NCBI GenBank assembly: GCA_002347085.1
Contig: DDWW01000058.1
Location: 1-22,562, forward strand
Source of the DNA: Desulfobulbaceae bacterium UBA2276
GTDB taxonomy: Bacteria > Desulfobacterota > Desulfobulbia > Desulfobulbales > Desulfocapsaceae
Length of the DNA stretch: 22,562 nucleotides
Direction of reading: 5' to 3'
In this document: piece after piece, positions 13,116 to 21,500 of the stretch
How the letters are laid out: each line of letters begins with the position of its first letter
Position numbering within the stretch: the stretch's first letter is position 1
Program-made: the position numbers and the translations under genes
The notes under the pieces: model-generated
What the model was told of the DNA's origin: nothing
Seen by the model: the letters and a program-made list of their open reading frames with translations, nothing else
The model's database searches: none

Positions 13116-14987
13116 ATGAGCACTTTGAAGAGAGTTATCCCGGTTGTCCTGTTTGTTGGTTTGGTTGGTCATTGGAATTATTGTGCCTTTGCCGGGCAGA
13201 ATAGTTCTCTTGGCACGGTGCAAGATAATAAAAAACAACTTCTGGAAAACAAAAGTTGCCCAGGATGTGACCTGTCTGGCGTGAATCTTGCTGGGCTTAA
13301 TCTTGACCGGGTAAATTTGACCGGTGCAAATCTGCAAGGGGCTAATCTCTCTAAGGCCAGATTGCATCTTGCTATTTTGAATAAGGTCAACTTGCAGAAG
13401 GCTGATTTGCGGGGGGCAGGATTCGGTGGTTCTGATCTGGCAGAGGCCGATTTGCGTGGTGCGGATCTTCGTGGTGCAACCTTTGTCGGAGCCTATCTTG
13501 TTGGCACTAAAGTAGATAGAGGAATAGACTTGAATCAGCCGGAAGAGGAACTTGTCTCTGAAAATGCGGTTCCCGTTTCCGAGGAGCAGGGAAGATCATC
13601 AGCTGATAAAAAAAGAGATGATCAGGTTGAGGTTGCTACACAGCAACAGCCCGTTGGGGTCAAGGGAAGTGCGGTGGTTTCTCCTCCCGCTGAACCCGGT
13701 TTTTTTGATAAGGCTATAGGGAGCGTGACCGACTTGTTTGGTCAGGATGAAAGTGAAGAGAAGAAGGCGCTGGCTGAAAAAGCAGCTACGTCTGGAACCC
13801 CAGCGATTCAAGCTCCGGTCGAGGTGGCACCGAAAGCCGCGCCAGCCGCGCCGACAGTGGCGGAAAAGGATGTCGTTACTGATATCGCCCCGGTAAAAAA
13901 ACAAGTGCCCGCTGAGTCCGGCTTTTTTGATAAGGCCATAGGGAGCGTGACCGGCTTGTTTGGTCAGGATGAGAGTGAAGAGAAGAAAGCGGTGGCTGGA
14001 AAAGCAGCTACGTCTGGAACTCCAGCGATTCAAGCTCCGGTCGAGGTGGCATCGAAAGTTGCGCCAGCCGCGCCGACATTGGCGGAAAAGAATGTCGTTA
14101 CTGATATCGCCCCGGTGAAACAACAAGTGCCCGCTGAGCCCGGTTTTTTTGACAAGGCCATAGGGAGCGTGACCGGCTTGTTTGGTCAGGATGAAAGTGA
14201 AGAGAAGAAAGTGGTGGCTGAAAAAGCAGCTACGTCTGGAACTCCAGCGATTCAAGCTCCGGTCGAGGTGGCACCGAAAGTAGCGCCAGCCGCGCCGACA
14301 TTGCCGGAAAAAGATATTGTCGTCGCTGATATCGCCCCAGTTGCCAAGCAACAGCCCGTCAAGAAGGAAGAGGAGGTGGCGCCTCCCGCAACGGAACCTG
14401 GTTTTTTTGATACGGCCATGGAGAGTGTGACTGGGTTGTTTGGTGAGGGTGAAAGTGAAAAAAAGCAAGTCGTGGCTGAAAAAGCAGGTACGGCCGGAAC
14501 CCCTGTCGAGGTGCCGGTTGCCAAATCGGTAAGTACGGACAAGGAGGGTGTCGCTAATTCTGTCCCGCCGGTTCCCGAAGAGAAGAAGATGTCTCCTGGA
14601 GAATTACTCCCTTCGACGACACCTGAGAAAAAAATAGATCCTGCGGCTGAAACAGCAAAGAACAAGGAGCGTTTGCTTGATACCAAACGTTGTTATGAAT
14701 GTAGTCTCACGGGGGTTGATCTGACCGGCAAAAACATGGATAGTGTCGATCTTGAGGGTGCTGATCTTACTGGAAGCACGCTTGAGGGTGTGGATCTTGG
14801 GAATGCAAACCTGAAAGGGGCGGTATTAGTGAAGGTTAATCTCAGAAACGCAGACCTGCGGGGAGCGGATCTTTATAAGGCCAATCTCTCCGGGGCGGAT
14901 TTGACCGGAGCCAAGTTGGAAGGGGCGCTTCTTGATGACGCCCAATTATCTGATACTGTAGGATATGAGAAGAATAGGGGGCAGTAA
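13116..14987 (+). CDS. Exported twin-block pentapeptide-repeat protein with tandem spacer repeats
   Basis: This is a 623-residue protein of unknown function. A signal peptide (MSTLKRVIPVVLFVGLVGHW, cut near AFA-G at 26) predicts export. Residues about 40-135 and 518-613 are two pentapeptide-repeat blocks (A-D/N-L-x-x), expected to fold as right-handed beta-helices. Both start with a related header: LLENKSCPGCDLSGVNL (C48, C51) and LLDTKRCYECSLTGVDL (C526, C529). Between them lies an Ala/Pro/Glu/Lys-rich spacer with tandem repeats, each beginning PGFFDKAIGSVTGLFGQ or similar, then DESEEKK. ATG 13116 is chosen for its GGGGAG site six bases upstream and because it starts the signal peptide; ATG 13071 would add 15 residues. 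The gene is monocistronic and convergent with the chemosensory operon. Confidence 0.85.
   Translation: MSTLKRVIPVVLFVGLVGHWNYCAFAGQNSSLGTVQDNKKQLLENKSCPGCDLSGVNLAGLNLDRVNLTGANLQGANLSKARLHLAILNKVNLQKADLRGAGFGGSDLAEADLRGADLRGATFVGAYLVGTKVDRGIDLNQPEEELVSENAVPVSEEQGRSSADKKRDDQVEVATQQQPVGVKGSAVVSPPAEPGFFDKAIGSVTDLFGQDESEEKKALAEKAATSGTPAIQAPVEVAPKAAPAAPTVAEKDVVTDIAPVKKQVPAESGFFDKAIGSVTGLFGQDESEEKKAVAGKAATSGTPAIQAPVEVASKVAPAAPTLAEKNVVTDIAPVKQQVPAEPGFFDKAIGSVTGLFGQDESEEKKVVAEKAATSGTPAIQAPVEVAPKVAPAAPTLPEKDIVVADIAPVAKQQPVKKEEEVAPPATEPGFFDTAMESVTGLFGEGESEKKQVVAEKAGTAGTPVEVPVAKSVSTDKEGVANSVPPVPEEKKMSPGELLPSTTPEKKIDPAAETAKNKERLLDTKRCYECSLTGVDLTGKNMDSVDLEGADLTGSTLEGVDLGNANLKGAVLVKVNLRNADLRGADLYKANLSGADLTGAKLEGALLDDAQLSDTVGYEKNRGQ
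13695..14470 (+). repeat. Tandem intragenic repeats (222, 222, 258 bp and a partial)
   Basis: Units start at 13695, 13917, 14139 and 14397, at the codons for (P/S)GFFD. The first two are exactly 222 bp (74 codons), the third is 258 bp, and the fourth is diverged and partial. Units one to three remain nearly identical over long DNA stretches, for example the segment encoding AATSGTPAIQAPVEVA, which suggests recent duplication or gene conversion. Copy number may vary between strains. Confidence 0.85.
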
Positions 14988-15085
14988 GAGGAAGCACACA
15001 AGCTTGGCCAGGATCTCATTGCAGGTTGGAGGTGAACTGGCGTGACAACACAGCACAACATAACATGCGGGAGAGAATGTTATAT

Positions 15086-15652
15086 TTATGCTGTCAACAG
15101 ATCGATCGCCTTGTCAATTCGCTCATAGGTGGATATCTGCTCATCACGAAGAATTGCCTCGAGAGTATTTAATCGGCTCTGGAGCCCGGCGTTCATGATC
15201 TCCAGGTTTTGAATGGTCTCTGAGGCCACACTTTCGGTAGTATCCATTGCCTGGCTGAGATCCAGAGCATTGCGCATGATCGATTGCATGTTGGCAATTT
15301 TTTCCAGACGCAGGAAAAGTTCATCAAAATTGATCGGCTTCTCCAGGTAGTCAGCCGCCCCTTTCTTCATGGCCTCGACTGCGGTATCAATGGAGGAGTG
15401 GGCAGTGATCAGGATGACCTCAATGTTTGGACTGATATTCTTGGCAATATCAAGTACTTCCAGCCCGCCGATTGAGCCCGGCATCATCAGGTCAGTCAAG
15501 ACCACATCAATATGCTGTTGGGGAAGCATCTTTCTGGCCTGATAGCCGTCCTCAGCGATCAATACCTCATATCCTGCTTTTTCCAGGCGTTTTTCCAGCA
15601 TCTTTCTGATAACAGGATCATCGTCAACAACGAGTATGGTCATATTGTTCAT
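15086..15652 (-). CDS. Response regulator: receiver domain with helical C-terminal tail
   Basis: This 188-residue protein has a CheY-like receiver at about 4-120: acidic pocket DDD (10-12), phospho-acceptor Asp54 in LTDLMMP, ITAHSS for the Thr/Ser switch and LEKPIN with the conserved Lys. The C-terminal 65 residues look helical and charged, with no DNA-binding or GGDEF domain. It is the last gene of the chemosensory operon, 10 bp after cheR, and is probably its output or adaptor, phosphorylated by CheA. The ATG at 15652 is chosen because AAGGA lies 7-8 bp upstream; the open frame extends upstream to 15769 but overlaps cheR. Confidence 0.85.
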   Translation of the reverse strand: MNNMTILVVDDDPVIRKMLEKRLEKAGYEVLIAEDGYQARKMLPQQHIDVVLTDLMMPGSIGGLEVLDIAKNISPNIEVILITAHSSIDTAVEAMKKGAADYLEKPINFDELFLRLEKIANMQSIMRNALDLSQAMDTTESVASETIQNLEIMNAGLQSRLNTLEAILRDEQISTYERIDKAIDLLTA

Positions 15653-15662
15653 GAAGGAATCC

Positions 15663-16502
15663 TTATGAAGTTTTCTGATAGAATATTGATCGTAAATGCC
15701 TCTTGGGGACAAAACGCGGACAGATGCCGGTAAGTGATTCGGTGGAGCCAATGATGAGAAAGCCGTCATCAGCGAGACTATCTGCTATTTTATTGAACAG
15801 TTTCTGGCGATCAGGAAGGGTGAAATAAATAGCAACATTTCGACAGAAGATGATGTCAAATTTCCCCAGACCGACAAAGGGCATCATGAGATTGAGCTTC
15901 TTGAACTGAACCATGGCCCGGATGTCATCCTTGATCGTCCAGGAATCACCAAACATGGTAAAATAACGTTGTAATTTGTCGCTGGGCAGGCCACGCTCCA
16001 TCTCAAACTTGTTGTATTTCCCACGACTGGCCTGGGCCACTGCCCCGTCTGAAATGTCGGTGCCGAGCAGTTTGACCGAGTAATTGGCAATATTGGGGAG
16101 CAGTTCCTTGATGATGATAGCTATCGAATAGAGTTCCTGACCGGTTGAGGAGGCCGCGCTCCAGATCTTGAGGTTGGTCTTTAGCGCAGTAGAGCTGGGG
16201 GTACGGGCATCGATCAGTTCTGGAAGCAGCTTGTGCTGCAGGAGTTCAAAGGGGCCTTTGTCACGGAAAAAGAGGGTCTCGTTCGTGGAGATAGCATCAA
16301 TAATCTTGCGTTCAATACTTTTACTGGGGTCGGTTTTTGCCTTCTGATATAGCTCTTTATAGGTGTTGCAGCCATGTTCGGTGGCGATGGTACCCAAGCG
16401 GGTCTCAAAAAGATAAGACTTGCTCTGATCAAGAAATATCCCCGAAATGTCGTGGATATATTGAGCGACGAGCTTGAGTTCTTCTGGCGTTATTTTTAAC
16501 AT
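15663..16502 (-). CDS. cheR: Chemotaxis protein methyltransferase CheR
   Basis: CheR uses SAM to methylate glutamates of chemoreceptors. The 279-residue protein has the N-terminal helical CheR_N domain (1-70), then STNETLFFRD (72-81), the SAM site region SAASSTGQELYSIA (the usual AACSxGEEPYSIA, here with Thr and Gln replacing the more common residues), LGTDIS and FDIIFCRNVAIYF. The usual ending GSTESL is present. It lies between cheB and the receiver gene. No strong Shine-Dalgarno precedes the start, so translation may be weak or coupled. Confidence 0.93.
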   Translation of the reverse strand: MLKITPEELKLVAQYIHDISGIFLDQSKSYLFETRLGTIATEHGCNTYKELYQKAKTDPSKSIERKIIDAISTNETLFFRDKGPFELLQHKLLPELIDARTPSSTALKTNLKIWSAASSTGQELYSIAIIIKELLPNIANYSVKLLGTDISDGAVAQASRGKYNKFEMERGLPSDKLQRYFTMFGDSWTIKDDIRAMVQFKKLNLMMPFVGLGKFDIIFCRNVAIYFTLPDRQKLFNKIADSLADDGFLIIGSTESLTGICPRFVPKRHLRSIFYQKTS

Positions 16503-16556
16503 ACTGTCAAATATGCAATCATATTGAAAAAGGTGGAAGACATTCTTTGAAGGGCG

Positions 16557-17690
16557 CTATCTGACACTTTTTGTAATCTCATCGGCTATTTTGTTCAAAG
16601 GGGCGATCACGTCTGCCAGGCCTTGTTCAATGGGGGCCTTGGGCATGCCATAGACCACGCAGGTTGCCTCATTCTGGGCAATGACCAGAGCCCCTTTTTG
16701 TTTCAGCAGTTGCAGGGCCTTGGTGCCATCTGAGCCCATTCCGGTCATGATCACGGCAGTGGTCCGTCCCACATAATAATCACCCACTGAACGAAAAAGA
16801 TAATCGACGGATGGTCGGCAGGAGTTCTCTGGTGGATCATTGGTAATCTTGATGATTCGGTTCTTTCCATCGGCGCTGGCGACAAGTTTCATCTGTTTAC
16901 CGCCGGGCGCGATATAAACGGTGTTGGGCTGGATTGCCTCAGCCTCCTGGGCCTCTTTGACGGTGAGGGCGCATTTGGCGTTTAAACTTGTGGCCAGTGA
17001 CTTGGTGAAAACCGGTGGCATATGTTGGACGATAACCACCGGAACCCCAAGATCTCCGGGAAGGAGAGGCAACATCTGGCTCAGGGCGTTTGGCCCGCCG
17101 GTGGAGATGCCGATAGCTACAATCTCTGATTTTCCGGTTCGTGCCGCTGGACGGGGAATGGCACAGGTTCCTGGTCTTGCTTGGGGGCGTGCCAAGGGCA
17201 TTACACTCTTGGCAAGAAGATTGTTGGGCCTGCCAACTACCCCTCTGTTACAGAGTAAAGAAGAGGCGGTGTGTGAATGGCGAAAGGCCTCCAGCATGGG
17301 CTGAAGGGCGTTCTTTATTTGCGTCTTCCCTTCCTGCAGGTTGGCACTGCCTTGTGGTTTGAGAATAAAGTCAAAGGCGCCAAGTTCCAGGGCCTTCATG
17401 GTCATATCGCTTCCGTCGGCCGTGAGCGTTGAGAGCATGATAGCCCCAACTCCACAATGATTCTTCTGTAATTCAGCCAGCACCTCGAGACCGTTCATCT
17501 CGGGCATCTCAATATCGAGAGTGAGCAGGTCGGGTTTTAAGGTAGCTATTTTGGACATGGCGATCTTGCCGTTATGGGCAATGCCTACGACCTCAACACC
17601 GGGAATCTCGGCCAGGATATCACTGACTGCCTTCCGGTAGACAATGGTGTCGTCAACGACGAGAACGCGTAGTTTTTTTCCAGGGATCAT
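16557..17690 (-). CDS. cheB: Chemotaxis response regulator protein-glutamate methylesterase CheB
   Basis: CheB removes receptor methyl groups when phosphorylated by CheA. The 377-residue protein has a receiver domain (about 7-120) with DD13-14 and phospho-acceptor Asp59 (TLDIEMP), a Pro/Arg-rich linker (about 140-188), and a methylesterase domain with catalytic Ser196 (GISTGGP), His223 (VQHMPP) and Asp321 (GMGSDG). Its ATG overlaps the cheW stop by one base (TAATG), which implies coupled translation. Confidence 0.96.
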   Translation of the reverse strand: MIPGKKLRVLVVDDTIVYRKAVSDILAEIPGVEVVGIAHNGKIAMSKIATLKPDLLTLDIEMPEMNGLEVLAELQKNHCGVGAIMLSTLTADGSDMTMKALELGAFDFILKPQGSANLQEGKTQIKNALQPMLEAFRHSHTASSLLCNRGVVGRPNNLLAKSVMPLARPQARPGTCAIPRPAARTGKSEIVAIGISTGGPNALSQMLPLLPGDLGVPVVIVQHMPPVFTKSLATSLNAKCALTVKEAQEAEAIQPNTVYIAPGGKQMKLVASADGKNRIIKITNDPPENSCRPSVDYLFRSVGDYYVGRTTAVIMTGMGSDGTKALQLLKQKGALVIAQNEATCVVYGMPKAPIEQGLADVIAPLNKIADEITKSVR

Positions 17691-18169
17691 TAATGAACTT
17701 GCTCCTCAAGACGTGAGGATTCCAGGCGTAATACTTTGTTGACATCAAGGATTCCAATGAGTTTGTCCTCGGTTTTATAGACACCCGAAAAGAATTCACC
17801 TTGAATCCCTCCCATGTTGGCAGGGGCGCGTTCAACTTTTTCCATATCGGCCGATATGACATCGCTGAGGCGGGTGACGAGAAGCCCTACATGCTCGCCT
17901 GGTGAATTGACGATAATGTTTCGCGAAGTGGCCGAGGCCTCGGTTGCCCCCAGGCCCAGTTTCTTGCCCAGATCGATGATGGTCACGATCTGTCCCCGTA
18001 GATTAAGGATACCTGTGACATAGTAAGGTGCCTGGGGAACTTTGGTCATATCCATCAACTTGTTGATCTCCTGAATCTTCAGGATATCCATGCCGCAGAG
18101 GGCATCACCGACATAGAAAGTGGCCAGTTCGACCTGTGTTTTGTTGGTAGTAGCTTTTGTTTCGTTCAT
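17690..18169 (-). CDS. cheW: CheW-type coupling protein
   Basis: CheW links chemoreceptors to CheA at the membrane. The 159-residue single CheW domain includes FYVGDALCGMDILKIQEI, VTGILNLRGQIVTIIDLGKKLGL and GILDVNKVL, all typical. AGAGGA precedes ATG 18169. A 218-bp gap containing inverted-repeat copy B separates it from cheA, so it may be transcribed separately from cheA. Confidence 0.94.
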   Translation of the reverse strand: MNETKATTNKTQVELATFYVGDALCGMDILKIQEINKLMDMTKVPQAPYYVTGILNLRGQIVTIIDLGKKLGLGATEASATSRNIIVNSPGEHVGLLVTRLSDVISADMEKVERAPANMGGIQGEFFSGVYKTEDKLIGILDVNKVLRLESSRLEEQVH

Positions 18170-18231
18170 ACTATCCTCTTAGCCAAACAATATGGATTGA
18201 TAAAGAGTAGGTGCTGCTCTTCGGTGTGATA

Positions 18232-18301
18232 TTTGGGGGCCGTTAAGAAGAAATAACCTTTACGGTTTTATCTATTTTTTTGTGGCCCTTTATGCAGGTT
18301 A
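18232..18301. repeat. Intergenic inverted-repeat element, copy B
   Basis: The left half is TTTGGGGGCCGTTA (18232-18245) then GAAATAAC (18250-18257). The right half TGTGGCCCTTTATGCAGG plus TTA ends at 18301. Its right half aligns closely with that of copy A (TCT-ATTTTTT-TGGCCC-TTAT-GTTACT pattern). It lies between cheA and cheW, so the reverse-strand transcript would carry it as a stem-loop with paired GGGCC/GGCCC. Confidence 0.55.
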
Positions 18302-18387
18302 CTCACAGTGAGGCAGCAATTATTTTCAGAGCCTTCGCTTACCTGAAGACGGGTTATGATCGTTTTTTCCTGTTTCCCCTTCGCCAA

Positions 18388-21252
18388 TCAGAAGAGACGC
18401 TTCATGTAATCATGGACACAGGTCATTAACTTCTCTTTGTCTAATTTGATATGATATTCATCAACGCCAACCGCCTTTCCTTTGGCGACATCTTCCTCGG
18501 AGGCCAAGGTGGTCAGGGCAATAATCGGAATCTTGTTATACTTAGGATTTTTCCTGATGGTTTCGGTCAGCTCAAATCCATTCATGTTGGGCATTTCAAT
18601 ATCGGTGACCACCATGGAGATCTCCTCGAAGTGCTTTTGCAGCAGATCCCAGGCAATGGCTCCATCCGCCCCTTCAATGACCTTGTAGCCTGATTCCGTC
18701 ATGTAGCTCTTGACTTGATTGCGAAAGAAGTTTGAATCCTCGGCAATCAGGATAGTGGGGATGACCCCGCTGGCCTTATCAATTTCAAAGACAGGCTTTT
18801 CGGCAAACCAGTCAGGGTAGAGGGTTTGTACGATTTCAAAGACATCCACCAGCATGGTGGTGTGACCTTCAATGATCATGGAGCCCATGATCCCAGGTTG
18901 TCTCAGGGTTACGCCGTCAATCTCAGTGGTGAGTTCAATGGCATCAATGGGCCCAATGGCCAAAAGACCAACAGCCTTTGAACAGATGTTGAAAACGATA
19001 ACCAGGAGGTCGTCCTGATCGGCTAAGGGATGGACAGTCGCAAGGTCATCGACACTAATCAGGGCCAGGCTGCCCCCTCGGTACTGCATGACCCGTTTTC
19101 CGCCCATGGCCTCGATCTCGGAGCGTTTGATCTTCTCAATTCGTTCCACTTGATTCAGGGGAACGGCGAACTGTTCCTGTTCCGAGCTGTGGAAGATAAG
19201 CAAGGCCTGTTTGTCTTTCTGGGCCCGTATGAGTTCGGCCGCCGCCAGGGCGACCTCGTTGGCCCGGTCGGTGCCATCAATGGAGGTGAGACGCGCCATC
19301 CGTGCCAGATTGGTCACATCTAAAATCAAGGCAATACGGCCATCACCCATGATTGTGGCCCCTGCATATCCTTTGCATTGCTGCAGGTGTCGGCCTAAAG
19401 GCTTGATAACGATCTCCTCCGAATCCTGCAGGCGATCCACGATCAGGCCATATTTCATGGAGTTGGTGGAGACGACGACGATATTCAAGGCGCTTGAGGC
19501 GGTGTAGCGGCGGTCTGTGGTGGTGCGCTTGGTATTTACTTGTTCTGCCTCGCCCGATGTCTCGTCGGTGCTACGGAAAAGAGGTGAGGTCTTGCCTCGG
19601 CGATCGGCGATGCTGCCTCGCCGGTCTGATTTGTTTTCGTTCTCGTCCGCGTCCCAGTAGGTGCGTTCTGTTTCAATAACATCAGATAATCTGATTAAGG
19701 GCAGGAGATTACCGCGCAGGCGGACAACCTCGGCGTTGCCGACTTTTTCCACCCGTTGTTTGACCTGGCTTGCAGGGATGCGCAGGAGTTCTTCCAGATT
19801 GACCTGGGGAATGGCGTAGCGTTCGCCGGCTGTAGTGATGATTTGACAGGGGATAATGGCCAGCGTCAGGGGGAGCTTGATTGAGATAGTAGTTCCTCGG
19901 CCAACCTCCGAGACGATTTCCACCTGACCGCCAAGTTTATCAAGATTGGTCTTGACGACATCCATGCCCACGCCACGTCCAGAGACATCAGTGACCTTTT
20001 TGGCCATGGAAAAACCGGGCAGGAAGATGAGATTGATCTTCTCTTTGTCGGACATGATCAGGGCCTGTTCGGAGGTGATCAGTCCTTTGCCGATGGCACT
20101 TGTCGCCAGTGCCTCACCGTCCAGCCCTTTGCCGTCATCACTGATCTGGATGACTACCTGACCCGCCTCATGGTAGGCCTTGAGAATGATGATTCCTTTT
20201 TCCGGCTTGCCGATGCGTTTTCGATCAGCTGGCATTTCCACACCATGATCTACCGAGTTGCGGATCAGGTGGGTCAGGGGATCGTTGATGGACTCAATAA
20301 TGGTCTTGTCCAGTTCAACTTCATTGCCAACGATGGTCAGTTCAATAGTCTTGTTGAGCTGTTTGGAGAGATCGCGTACCACTCGGGGAAACTTGCTGAA
20401 CACATTGCCGATAGGCTGCATTCGGGTCAACATGATGGCCTCTTGCAATTCCGAGGTGATCAGGTCAATACGTTGTCCCACGGCCTCGGCATTGCGCAGG
20501 TCGTTCGAGCCGATAGTCTGGAGAAGTTGATTCCGGCTGAGGACAAGCTCACCGGCGAGAGTCATGAGTGAATCAAGCAGACTGACATGGACCCGAAGGC
20601 TGGTGTCGGCCTTGACCTGGGGTGGTGCCTGGACCGCTGCCGCTGTTTGAATCGCCGCCGCTTCGATGGGTTGTTCTGGGGGCGGGGAGACAGGCGCAGG
20701 TGTTGCCTGTTGTGGCTGCGCAACCGGTGCGGCAGTGGCCGCCGGCATTGGGGCAGGGCTGGCGATGGCGACTTCCTGGGCTACAGGTTCCGGCACAGAT
20801 TCAGTAACTGGTTCTGGTACTGGTTGGGCTGATGGCTCCGGCTTGGGCGTTGGGGCCTGAAGCGCATTACCTTCGGCGATGGCGTTCAAGGGGATGAGGT
20901 GTTCGGTAATATCTTCATCGTTGCTCGATTGGATATTATTGATCATCGACTCCAGTTTGTCAGAACCCTGAAGAAGGACGTTAACGATCTCGGGGTTAGG
21001 GACTAATTTTCTGCTCCGAATCATCCCCAGGATATTTTCCATGGCATGAGATAATTCCTGAATCACCGTAAGGCCCATGAAGCCAGCCCCACCCTTGATA
21101 GAATGCGCCGCCCGGAAGACCTTGTTTACCAGATTTTCATCGATATTGGCGCCTGCTTTTTCTATGGCCAGAAGGTCAGTTTCAATGTCCGCAAGATGCT
21201 CAAGAGATTCTTCGATAAAACCCTGTAATATTTCATCATCTTCAATTTGCAT
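18388..21252 (-). CDS. cheA: Hybrid chemotaxis kinase CheA with two CheW-like domains and a receiver
   Basis: This 954-residue histidine kinase phosphorylates CheB and receiver partners in response to receptor arrays. Domains in order: Hpt (1-105) with phospho-His50 in FRAAHSIKGGAGFMG; a Pro/Ala/Glu-rich linker (about 130-215) with no recognisable P2 domain; dimerisation P3 (about 218-290); ATPase P4 with N-box HLIRNSVDHG (328-337), G1 DDGKG (372-376) and G2 GRGVGMD (425-431); a CheW domain (about 463-655) split by a charged insert (528-588) with three DRR triplets; a second CheW-like domain (about 680-815); and a receiver (832-954) with Asp884 (VVTDIEMP). AAGGAG precedes its ATG. This layout resembles FrzE/WspE-type kinases more than E. 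coli CheA. Confidence 0.94.
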   Translation of the reverse strand: MQIEDDEILQGFIEESLEHLADIETDLLAIEKAGANIDENLVNKVFRAAHSIKGGAGFMGLTVIQELSHAMENILGMIRSRKLVPNPEIVNVLLQGSDKLESMINNIQSSNDEDITEHLIPLNAIAEGNALQAPTPKPEPSAQPVPEPVTESVPEPVAQEVAIASPAPMPAATAAPVAQPQQATPAPVSPPPEQPIEAAAIQTAAAVQAPPQVKADTSLRVHVSLLDSLMTLAGELVLSRNQLLQTIGSNDLRNAEAVGQRIDLITSELQEAIMLTRMQPIGNVFSKFPRVVRDLSKQLNKTIELTIVGNEVELDKTIIESINDPLTHLIRNSVDHGVEMPADRKRIGKPEKGIIILKAYHEAGQVVIQISDDGKGLDGEALATSAIGKGLITSEQALIMSDKEKINLIFLPGFSMAKKVTDVSGRGVGMDVVKTNLDKLGGQVEIVSEVGRGTTISIKLPLTLAIIPCQIITTAGERYAIPQVNLEELLRIPASQVKQRVEKVGNAEVVRLRGNLLPLIRLSDVIETERTYWDADENENKSDRRGSIADRRGKTSPLFRSTDETSGEAEQVNTKRTTTDRRYTASSALNIVVVSTNSMKYGLIVDRLQDSEEIVIKPLGRHLQQCKGYAGATIMGDGRIALILDVTNLARMARLTSIDGTDRANEVALAAAELIRAQKDKQALLIFHSSEQEQFAVPLNQVERIEKIKRSEIEAMGGKRVMQYRGGSLALISVDDLATVHPLADQDDLLVIVFNICSKAVGLLAIGPIDAIELTTEIDGVTLRQPGIMGSMIIEGHTTMLVDVFEIVQTLYPDWFAEKPVFEIDKASGVIPTILIAEDSNFFRNQVKSYMTESGYKVIEGADGAIAWDLLQKHFEEISMVVTDIEMPNMNGFELTETIRKNPKYNKIPIIALTTLASEEDVAKGKAVGVDEYHIKLDKEKLMTCVHDYMKRLF

Positions 21253-21361
21253 GTATTGGGCTCCTTCAGTGGAAAATGGAAGAACAAAAACTGATTATGG
21301 TCAGGCGCGCAGATGGTTATCTCAATATTAACGACAAGATCAGAGTGGATTCTTTACTATT

Positions 21362-21390
21362 TATATATAGTAAGTTTTTCTAAAAAACAA
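21362..21390 (-). promoter_or_regulatory. Possible promoter for the chemosensory operon
   Basis: On the reverse strand TTGTTT (21390-21385), 17 bp, TATATA (21367-21362). It predicts a start about 100 bp before cheA. It overlaps a small inverted repeat TTACTAT/ATAGTAA (21354-21373). The -35 match is weak. Confidence 0.35.
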
Positions 21391-21500
21391 GAAAAGTTAC
21401 CATGATTCGTGCTTGCCGTTCCAGACATTCAGGCGGGGCTGTTGTTTTTGACAGCGGCTTAGCTGTTTGTCGAATTGGAGAGTTGATACGCTGAGGGCTT

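Noticed and set aside
13599..14468. Long open frame of 289 codons on the reverse strand
   Set aside because: It is antisense to the repetitive spacer of the pentapeptide gene. Its Phe/His/Arg-rich repeats are a by-product of the repeats on the forward strand, and it lacks a start context and homology.
15057..15086. Inverted repeat AACATAACAT / ATGTTATATT as a terminator between the pentapeptide and receiver genes
   Set aside because: The stem is short and AT-rich with one mismatch, a 10-nt loop and no T-run; too weak to annotate.
15653..15769. N-terminal extension of the operon-terminal response regulator
   Set aside because: It overlaps the cheR 3' end in another frame, while ATG 15652 has a well-placed AAGGA and begins the receiver fold properly.
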